A DNA stretch of 23,000 nucleotides, taken from assembly GCF_000485595.1 (NCBI RefSeq), contig NW_014577608.1:184834-207833 (forward strand). Direction: 5' to 3'. A model generated the notes under the pieces. The model searched no databases. It saw only the letters and a list, made by a program, of their open reading frames with translations, and was not told the DNA's origin. Source of the DNA: Priapulus caudatus. Lineage: Eukaryota > Priapulida > Priapulimorpha > Priapulimorphida > Priapulidae. Shown piece after piece: positions 1 to 9,500 of this stretch (the first letter of the stretch is position 1; every line of letters begins with the position of its first letter). The position numbers were made by a program, and so were the translations under genes.

Positions 1-15
1 CTCTTTCTTTCACTT

Positions 16-48
16 CAGGTTCTCTCTCTCGCTGCTCTCTCTCTCTCT

Positions 49-79
<31 letters not shown>
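16..79. repeat. (CT)n microsatellite
   Basis: Almost pure CT dinucleotides at the head of copy 1. The matching tract in copy 2 lies at about 3525-3584. Confidence 0.9.
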
Positions 80-539
80 CCCTCTCTTCACTATTTTTCC
101 CTACCATCCTTACCTGACACTGCTTGCATTGGGTCACACATAAGCAATACCTACTTTGATAAAAAAAAACCTACACTCATAGCAAATCACAGACGATGAA
201 ACAACCTATATAAGCACAGTGGTAGCGACTTTTGTATCTCCCTGCGTGGCAAAGTTCCCTCAACAGTCATCGCAAACACTTCATCAATGAAATTCTGGCA
301 ATTTACGAGTATCCCAGCCACATTTCCCCTGCATGCATTCACGAGCAGCGTTTAAGCAGTAAGAGCATCTGCTGATTTCTAAAAAAACTTTCAAGGAACG
401 CGCCTAAACGTTCGCACCAGGCGTAGACAGGTCGTTTCGTCGGCTTCGTCGATTGCTATGAACGCGCGGTTTTAAACTCAGGTAGAAAGTGATCACGACC
501 CCCCACAGCATCAGAAACGTGCGCCGAAACAAACACAAG

Positions 540-662
540 CGGGAAGGGGAGGGAGAGGGGAAGGGGAGGGGGAGGTGAGGGGAGAGGTGGAGAGGAGAGG
601 GAGGAGGTGGGGGAGAGAGGAGAGGGAGGGGAGGGGAGAGGGGAGGGGGCAGGGGGAGGGGG
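540..662 (+). repeat. Purine-only G-rich tract, G-quadruplex/triplex candidate
   Basis: About 120 bases are nearly all G or A on the plus strand, with many GGG and GGGG runs spaced by one to four bases. Such tracts can form quadruplexes or triplexes. The long minus-strand Pro/Leu/Ser reading frames across it are compositional and not taken as genes. Confidence 0.8.
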
Positions 663-742
663 TAACACCACAGCACGTGTACACAGGGAAGCCACGTCTC
701 GAGTCGTTGTCGTCGTTAACGACCGCACACATGCGCACACAG

Positions 743-767
743 ACACACACACACACACACACACACA
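743..767. repeat. (CA)n microsatellite
   Basis: Uninterrupted AC dinucleotides follow the G-rich tract. The equivalent tract in copy 2 ends at about 4261. Confidence 0.9.
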
Positions 768-1194
768 TCACACACTCACGACGAGGACACCACCATGCCA
801 GAGAGACGTCGTTACATAAATACCTTCACCGGACACTTGGTCATTACCCAAAATTGATATATCTTCCTGAAGCCAAGAACCTGTGATAGCGGGAGCATAA
901 ATACAACAGTGTCAATGCTCACACATTCTACCAGACGTCTCGCATGCAACCAAGAGAACAGTGTCCACCCTCGGAGGAAGATGCCGTTTACGGAAAAACC
1001 AGAGAAGTTCAAGAACCCAACCACCATTAGGGGGGGGTGAAGGCACTTCTAGGTAGTGGCATGCACGTAATCATGAACATCTACAGAGTGAGTGAGAGCC
1101 ACGCTCGATCCCTGCCTGCTTCGCACGCACGCACGCAAACCTGCGCTGTACCACAAGGCTAGACCCGAGTATTGATTGCCAAACGAGACTGAGG

Positions 1195-1412
1195 AGCGTG
1201 GCGGATGCTTTTAAAATGACACAGTTTTACACCCGGTCGTCGGCGACGACGATGACGGATGTAATGTCGGCCGTGTCAGCCGACGGTAACGTCGTCGCCA
1301 TCACGCAGCAGTAAGTACTGCATCTCTCCTTCCTTCACACGCACTCCCGTCACCGCCTCAGTCGACGACGACCGCGCGGTTATGTTTTCGCATCCGATTA
1401 CGGTAAGAAGGC
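1195..1412 (+). other. CpG-rich segment with two plus-strand splice-donor-like sites
   Basis: The segment is dense in CpG. It contains an ATG-led open stretch from about 1216 running into a donor-like site GTAAGTACTG at 1311. A second donor-like site, GTAAGAAGG, lies at 1402. Both are kept in copy 2 near 4806 and 4899, but the reading frame before the first differs between copies. It could be a promoter or first exon of a divergent transcript. I recognise no protein in it. Confidence 0.25.
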
Positions 1413-1858
1413 GAAGGGGAGATAACGCAAATAAAGGCCGGGACAGCCTCGCAGTCTGGTCGCGCATGCAATCTCCGCAACCATGCTACTTCTATCGCGA
1501 GATTCTCTCTCTCTCTCTCTCTCTCTATCAAGAGAGAGAGAGAGAGCGAGTAAGCGGTCGTGCACACGTCTCGCAGGCTTAGTAAGGCGCGGGCGGGCGT
1601 GCGTTCGTTCGTTTATACCTCTCATACGATTAGCGTACTGCTTGACGATGCTGGTTGGCGGTGGAGGGTCACCCGCACCCTGCCGCGCGTCCACCGGCGA
1701 GGCCGCCACCGGCTCTGCAACAGCGGGCGTGGCCTCGCACTCTGCGACCGCCGCGCTGTCAGAGGGTGGGGCCTCGTCAGTGGGAGGGGCTGCGTCGTTG
1801 GCGGCCGCGCTTTCGACCTCTTGTTCGGGAGTGGAGGCCGTGTCAGTAGCCGAGTCAG
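1398..1858 (-). CDS. JPT: JPT (Jupiter family) exon 4, copy 1: acidic C-terminal tail
   Basis: An acceptor (GGGATACAG) precedes base 1858. The exon starts with CT, which joins the single G left by exon 3 to make GCT, after which the frame stays open. The encoded tail is rich in Ala, Glu, Asp, Pro and Thr and reaches a DPPPPTSIV segment, loosely like the Pro/Gly-Ser C-terminal end of the family. Beyond that the frame runs through a CT/GA hairpin to TAA at 1398-1400, and this last part is doubtful. Relative to copy 2, one extra T (minus-strand A) near 1643 decides whether the protein continues or stops soon after TSIV. Confidence 0.6.
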
Positions 1859-3526
1859 CTGTATCCCATGCAAAAGCAAAAACACACTGGGTTGTTAAGG
1901 CCTAGTGTGGGGTTAGTGCCGGCTGCCAGCTGCATCTTCCCACGCCCACCGCTACCCCACGCCCATGCTCACTGCTGCCCCGGGGAGAGCGAGAGAAACG
2001 ACCCCCATGCCACACGACCACCCTCACTGCTGCCTCGGGGAGAGCGAGAGAGGAACCACCCCCCTGCCCCAGGGAGAGCGAGAGAGGAACCACCCCCCTG
2101 CCCCGGGAAGAGCGAGAGAGGAACCACCCCCCTGCCCCGGGGAGAGCGAGAGAGGAACCACCCCCCTGCCCCGGGGAGAGCGAGAGAGGAACCACCCCCC
2201 TGCAGCAGCAGCCCCAGCCGCAGTGGGTGGGTGGCTCCTACGCACATGGACAGTCCGGAGAAAAAATGCTACACATACTCTGTTATTATTATCTAGTTCA
2301 CGCCGCCGGCGCGCCGCCGGCGACGAATAGAAATGCGCATTCCGGCGTTCCGCGGTACGTACGCCTCTCACCAGGTGGCGTACGCTCTACCACAGTCCTG
2401 TTGACCTGCCACCAGGGGGAGCCGTAACCTTTGTGCTGCTGCGGCCGGACGCCTTGGTGCTTGCTGCATAGTCCTCGCCCGTGATAGGGTTGTGGTCACC
2501 TGTAAGTGTGACATCAGAGAGGAGAGATGAGGATAAGTACATGATGGGGAGAGAGATGAGCGCCTTTCTCTCTCTCCAGGGTTCATAGTAGTAAGACACA
2601 TGTTGAAATAAGGACTTATAAGACCCTTTCTGGAGGCCAAAATAAGACTTTTTTACGCGATTTCTGATAGATCACCGACTATTATAGTACACTAATAATA
2701 TTTATATATACACAATTGCACAGCAGATTTAATTATTCCGTATTATATATACAACAATTCTTACTCTAAGTCGAGAACAGTTTATAAAACAATTTATATA
2801 AAATATTGTAGGTTGCAAAATACAAGGACTATTAAGTACTTTTCTAAGATTTCACCAAAAATAAGTACTAACAAAGGCCCTTATTTTATTTTTGGCAAAA
2901 TAAGTACTTATAAGACTTTGGAAGACCCGCTACGAACCCTGACTCTCTCTCTCTTTCACCTACCTACATACAGCCAGTAGTACCTGTCTCACTGTGCTAG
3001 GTTCACGTACGTTTGACATACGAATGCACCCTTTAACTAAGCTCCCACCGCAGCTTTCCATGATAAATACTTCCCCTTTCACACTTATACCCCTGCTATT
3101 ACGTCTAGATATATATATTATACGCACGAATGTAGATTCTCATTATCTAGAGTGATGACATGGTAGTATTCATGTGCAAAGTTATCATATGCTAGTACAT
3201 AGAATACACATGTGAACAGTAACGATGAAATTCTAGCGTGCACGATTAGAAGTTTTAATTCATGCAGTTTTTAAATATTAATGACACAAACAATCATGCA
3301 TATTATAGTAAAAGGGCAAGCACGCCAGCATAGTGCTGCTGTAAGAGACAGAGAGTGTGGGGGCCGAGGGAGGCACCTGAAAACCATAAATGATTCAATG
3401 TAGCAACCAAAGTTACACTTGCTGTTTATATAGATATGTAGATTTATCTCTTGCTCCACCCCACCTCCTTATACTTGCTCTCTATCACCCATCCTCTCTC
3501 TCAGACTCTCTTTCTTTCACTCAGTT

Positions 3527-3588
<62 letters not shown>

Positions 3589-6500
3589 TCTTTCACTATT
3601 TTTCCCTACCATCCTTACCTGGACACTGCTTGCATTGGGTCACACATAAGCAATACCTACTTTGATAAAAAAAACCTACACTCATAGCAAATCACAGACG
3701 ATGAAACAACCTATATAAGCACAGTGGTAGCGACTTTTGTATCTCCCTGCGTGGCAAAGTTCCCTCAACAGTCATCCAAACACTCATCAATGAATTCTGG
3801 CAATTTACGAGTATCCCCGCACATTTCCCTGCATGCATTCACGAGCAGCGTTTAAGCAGTAAAGCATCTGCTGATTTCTAAAAAACTTTCAAGGAACGCG
3901 CCTTAAACGTTCGCACCAGGCGGTAGACAGGTCTTTCGTCGGCTCGTCGATTGGCTATGAAACGCGCGGTTTTAAACTCAGGTAGAAAGTGATCACGACC
4001 CCCCACAGCATCAGAAAACGTGCGCCGAAACAAACAACAAGGGAAGGGGAGGGAGAGGGAAGGGGAAGGGGAGGTGGAGGGGAGGTGGAGGGGAAGGGGA
4101 GGTGGAGATGGAGAGGGAGGTGGAGAGAGGGGGGAGGGGGAGGGGAGGGGGAGGGGTAACACCACAGCACGTGTACACAGCAGAAGCCACGTCTCGAGTC
4201 GTTGTCGTCGTTAACGACCGCACACATGCGCACACAGACACACACACACACACACACACACATCACACACTCACGACGAGGACACCACCATGCCAGAGGA
4301 CGTCGTTACATAAATACTTCACCGCGACACTTGGTCATTACCAAAATTGATATATCTTCCTGAAGCCAGAACCTGTGATAGCGGGAGCATAAATACAACA
4401 GTGTCAATGCTCACACATTCTACCAGACGTCTCGCATGCCAACCAGAGAACAGTGTCCAGCCCTCGGAGGAAGATGCCGTTTACGCGAAAAACAGGAGAA
4501 GTTCAAGAACCAACCACCATTAGGGGGGATGAAGGCACTTCTAGGTAGTGGCATGCACGTAATCATGAACATCTACAGAGTGAGTGAGAGCCACGCTCGA
4601 TCCCTGCCTGCTTCGCACGGCACGCCCACGCAAACCTGCGCTGTACACAAGGCACTAGAGCCGAGTATTGATTGCCAAACGAGACTGAGGAGCGTGGCGG
4701 ATGCTTTTAAAATGCACAGTTTTACACCGGTCGGTCGCGACGACGATGACGGATGTAATGTCGGGCCGTGTCAGCCGACGGTAACGTCGTCGCCATCACG
4801 CAGCAGTAAGTACTGCCATCTCTCCTTCCTTCACACGCACTCCCGTCACCGCCTCAGTCGACGACGACCGCGCGGTTATGTTTTCGCATCCGATTACGGT
4901 AAGAAGGCGAAGGGGAGATAACGCAAATAAAGGCCGGGACAGCCCTCGCAGTCTGGTCGCGCATGCAATCTCCGCAACCATGCTACTTCTATCGCGAGAT
5001 TCTCTCTCTCTCTCTCTCTCTCCTATCAAGAGAGAGAGAGCAGAGCGAGTAAGCGGTCGTGCACACGTCTCGCAGGCTTAGTAAGCGCGGGCGGGCGTGC
5101 GTTCGTTCGTTTATACCTCTCATACGATTAGCGTACTGCTGACGATGCTGGTTGGCGGTGGAGGTCACCCGCCACCCTGCCGCCGCGTCCACGGCGAGGC
5201 CGCCACCGCTCTGCAACAGCGGGCGTGGCCATCGCATCCTCACCCGCCGCCGCGCTGTCAGAGGGTGGGCCTCGTCAGTGGGAGGGCTGCGTCGTTGGCG
5301 GCCGCGCTTCGACCTCTTGTTCGGGAGTGGAGGCCGTGTCAGTAGCCGAGTCAGCTGTATCCCATGCAAAAGCAAAACACAACTGGGTTGTTAAGGCCTA
5401 GTGTTGGGGTTAGTGCGCGCTGCCAGCTGCATCTTCCACGCCCACCGCTACCCCACGCCCATGCCTCACTGCTGCCCGGCCCGGAGAGCGAGAGAACACG
5501 ACCCCATGCCACACGACCACCCTCACTGCTGCCTTCGGGAGAGCGAAGCAGCAACCCCCCCTGCCAGCGAGGGACACCCGCGAGACGAGAGAGGAACCAC
5601 CCCCCTGCCCCGCGCGAGAGCGAGAGAGGAACCACCGCTGCCCCTGGCCCGGGGAGAGCGAGAGAGGAACCACCCCCCTGCCCCGGGGAGAGCGAGAGAG
5701 GAACCACCCCCCTGCCCCAGGAAGAGCGAGAGAGGAACCACCCCCCTACCACACGACCACCCTCACCACCACTGTCGCGTAGAGTCGCAACAACAGCTTC
5801 CTCACACGACAACCGCTTATCGCGGGCATGGCGTTCAAACCAATAGAACATTCGGGTGTGAACCTCCGCTTTCCCCAAGCCCCCACCCAGTGGTAAGGAG
5901 AGCACTGGATCTTTGCAAGTCTTCATTTTGTAGGTGGTGAATGTGTGAAGCAAAACCACGAATGGAGTAAGAGGTGATTGACTTGGTAATGCGGTATTCA
6001 TAGATCTGTCTATTATTAATTCATTCATTTCTTAATGAATGAGACATACAAGTGCAAGTTTAAGTGCATCTATGACGTTGAAAATAACACTAAAGTTTTA
6101 GACAGTAACTAAGGTGTCTAGCCAGTGCAAATCCAACCAAATTTACAAATGAAAAAAAATTTGACAATCACATAATGCAACCTACAAAATGAAGATTTGT
6201 ATATGTGTACACCTGTACTCACTACTCGAAATAACCTATGCACATTTAATGTCTACAAAGTCCATATCGAAAATTAAAAAGAAAGAAAAAAAAAGATGTA
6301 GTACAGAACCCAAATGATTTACAAAATGTGATGGGGTGGGGTGGGGGTGTCCACTCACATAGGGGGCTGGAGTGTGGGAAGGTGCAGGCCGGTAGCGTAA
6401 AAAATATGGCCACACTGGCGCTATCCCAAACATGCACAAAAAGCAAGCAGGCACAGAGAAGCGGGTCTGACGTCTCAAGGTCTTACGAGAAATGTAGGCA

Positions 6501-9500
6501 GTTGCCATTTTACACAAGAAACAAAATATTGGGATGCATAACTATACGCAGAAACAACATTCGTTATTCATCGCTTGATGACGTTAGACATGCGTAGGTA
6601 AAGCGCATGCGGGGTTAAAGCGAAACAAATTCCATCGGAAACAAACGAATTATGTCCGAACGAAATGATGGAATTTTACAAAATTTGGACAGCAACAATA
6701 GGAATGCAATGCTGGGTGTGAAAGCAATCAATTTTGCCTTCAAAGATAACTCTCGACCCATTTTCGGGCGAGATGGCCTTGCAAACGTTATCCAACACAT
6801 GACATATTTCTGCAGGTTTTCGTGTATACTCTATAGTTATAAAACATACGTGCTAACCTTACCCTCTCGTCGAGAAATATGAACAAACACGCACATTACA
6901 TAAATATGTAACAAAAGCAAGGCCTTTTTTTACAAGACAGACATGCAAACGTACGCTAATTTACGTAATGAGGGGGGTTTGGAAACCTATAAGAAAAAAC
7001 TTTGTGACTGCGGCCACACATTGTGTTAGGCTTCAGTTCAACCAGTGCAGCATTAATCATGAATGGGTTATTGCATCAGTCAGTTACGTGCAGGCTAGTC
7101 GACTGTTAATTATTAAGTAACAGGTGCAAGTACAACACACGTGGTACGCAACTTGTGCCAAACAGAATAATTGCTTTTTTCTCGAGGTTCTGGGCAATCT
7201 CAGTAAAACGAATAGAGATTGCCACTTATGGACGTCACATCCATCACAGCTTACTAAATCATGGCAAGTAATGTGTCGGACGACGTGACTAAATATCACA
7301 CACACGCACGCGCGCGCGCACGCACACACATCCCAAATACACGGACGTGTGCAAACGATGTGTCCTCACTCTCACACTTTAATCACAGGCATTTTCGCAT
7401 AATACAACTTAATTTTTGTAATTCGCACAACTAACAACGCATGTCATTTTCTCCCCCTCGCTGATGTATTGCGTTGCCTTTTCGTATAATCTCTCGCATA
7501 TATCCTAGCCTTGCTGCTAGGTTACTGTCAAATATTGTAGCCTGCATGACTAATTAGACAGTGCCAGCCATTCAGCTTGGTTAACGTCATACTAGGCACC
7601 GCCAATGCAGCACACTGGCAACGCATGGTTACTGACCGCGTTTTGTAGGAGCTTCCTCGGTTGGCGTGGCAACCTCGCAGGGCTTCTCCTCTGCGGCAGC
7701 CTTCTCATCCTGTTGGCTCTCCTCCGCCGCCGGCTTGTCCTCTTTGTGGCTGCAGCACGTACAAAGATACAACACTCAGCCGTGAGCCTGGGGGGAGAGG
7801 GGGAGGCGAGGGAGGCAAGGGCAGGCCCCTTCCTACGTTGCGCAAACCGGGCGCGCCCGCCCCGTTTGGGAAAACTCCCCCCCCCACGTTTCAATCGTTG
7901 CGCCACGTTTAAATTACTTCTGCCCCAATTAAATTCCACCACAATAAAAGTTTGACAGCGCGGGAATCGAGGTCGGCATATGTTTCCATGAACCAGAGTA
8001 TTCATGTGACGTTCACTGGCGTCACGCACAAACTCTGCTATCTCCGAAGTTGAATGCATACAGCCTGCTGATGGTGCTGGTGGTTGCGCATGGTCATATT
8101 CCATTCTACTCATATCAACTTCCGCATCAGACTTTTCGTATATCAAGGAATGATGCAAAAACCCTAAACCTAACCCTAACAATAACCCGACTCGGTTATC
8201 TTATATACGCGTGTTATAGTACCAACACTATCTATGGTGGTAGATAGCCACTGACGTACACTGACGTCACGCGGATACTCTGTTTCATGAAAACATATGC
8301 CCACCGGGAAGTAGTTTCCCCCTCCCCCTCCCTCCCTGTTTCAATTTCATCCTGGGGAGAACCCTGGAGGGGAGGGAGATGAGGGAGGGGGAGGGAAGGG
8401 AGAGAGGAAAAGGAGACATGGCGAGACAGACACGATTCAGCATCTATAGATATACTGCAGGTGGAATTCAATGCATTGAACGATTGCCTGACATCAAAAC
8501 TGTGATGATGAATATAATTTGTGCACATTCACAAGCAATATTAACGCCCAATTCAATTTTCTTTACAATAACATCACGACCAAAGATAGGGAGAGAGCGG
8601 AAAGCATCCACAATGAAGAACTGAAGCATCTAGGAATAGTGATGGTCTTCTAAAATAATCCGAGCGGGAAGAAGAGAGAGAGGGAGAATCGAGAGAAAGA
8701 GAAGCGAGGAGAGGTCTACCAGCCCGCCCCTACGTGGGAACAGGGACATTGGCACGCGGGGAACCTACCCGTAGTCCGGCGCATCACCGAAGATGTTAGA
8801 GGAGCCTCGCGGTCCGCCAATGTTCCTTGGCTTTGCCGTGTTGTTGTTGGCGGCAACGCTGTCTGTACCAAAGATGTCCGACTTCTGGTAATTCTTCACC
8901 CTCCTCGGTGCATCGTCCACGTCCGGTCCACCGAAGATGTTACTTGACGCGCCGCCGGGGGGACGCGAGATTCTGCACAGTGAATACCATGCCAAGGTGA
9001 GCGCCACGCTGGGACGTGTAACCGCGAGGATTTAGGCCGATGCATTGTATCCCAGTTTTAAATAACGGGTATAGATTAGAGATATTAATGCAGTAATGCA
9101 GGGGTCGAAATTAGCGGTATCCCGATATCCGCGGGATAGTAGATTCTTGCGTTGGATACCAGATTTCAATGATTGGTATCACGTCGGAATAGTAAAAAAA
9201 AAATCATCAAAATCGGGATAGTGGTTGTTGAGCATATTTGGAAGCACAAGCGTAAGCTTAGCTGATGTTGATCATAAATATGATGTGTATACATTGTATC
9301 AAGCGAACCAGACAATGCGTCTAGACAATACGTACGTCTGCAGTGTACTTGTCTGTGCATATCTGTTAATCTGTTTTCATGTTTTTATATAATAATTACA
9401 TTACATATTAATAATTTTCAAATGCTATTATTGCATATTTCAAGATTTTGGATACCAACATTGTTGAAATTACTATCCAAAAAATGGGATACCAGATCTT

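Larger units (their letters stand above)
1..2202. repeat. Duplicated 2.2 kb block, copy 1
   Basis: This stretch recurs in the same orientation and order at 3508-5748. Shared landmarks run in series: a (CT)n tract, a purine/G-rich tract, a (CA)n tract, a CpG-rich segment, a CT/GA hairpin, the JPT exon and a 34-bp minisatellite. The offset drifts from 3507 at the start to 3496 at the exon because the copies differ mainly by one-base insertions and deletions. Copy 1 begins at the window edge, so its true left end is unseen. Confidence 0.95.
2203..3507. other. Spacer between the duplicated blocks, no gene seen
   Basis: This segment is found only between the two copies. It holds a CTCF-like site, a hAT-like MITE and AT-rich DNA with no recognisable coding exon. 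A small inverted GC box, GCCGGCGCGCCGGCG-like, lies near 2300. Confidence 0.6.
3508..5748. repeat. Duplicated 2.2 kb block, copy 2
   Basis: Co-linear with 1-2202. The CT tract, G-rich tract, CA tract, CpG-rich segment, hairpin, JPT exon and minisatellite follow in the same order. Differences are scattered single-base gains and losses, many in homopolymers, with larger rearrangement only in the minisatellite. After 5748 the sequence departs from copy 1. Confidence 0.95.
5749..7636. other. Intronic DNA of JPT (intron 3), no further exon seen
   Basis: Unique, fairly AT-rich sequence between exon 3 and copy 2. It contains an inverted-repeat pair at 5916/6199, a G-rich GGGGTGGGGTGGGGGTG run near 6332 and an alternating purine-pyrimidine CA/CG tract near 7300. 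Small frames in it show no family features. Confidence 0.6.

Noticed and set aside
404-771. Pro/Leu/Ser-rich minus-strand frames
   Set aside because: Produced by the C/T-rich complement of the purine tract and the CA repeat; the counterpart in copy 2 differs in length and sequence.
1377-1582. CRISPR-like or array structure from repeats in the duplicated block
   Set aside because: Repeats are simple CT/GA tracts and a contiguous minisatellite without spacers, in a eukaryotic intron-bearing region.
1868-2371. Long Arg/Glu/Pro or Gly/Ser/Leu reading frames on both strands
   Set aside because: They translate the 34-bp minisatellite in several frames; period 34 is not a multiple of three and no domain appears.
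7592-8182. 196-residue minus-strand frame
   Set aside because: Its Arg-rich end reads JPT exon 3 out of phase, and the remainder is intron. The spliced acidic frame joins its neighbours in correct phase.
8157-8188. True telomere
   Set aside because: Only a few degenerate hexamers inside a gene intron with genes on both sides.
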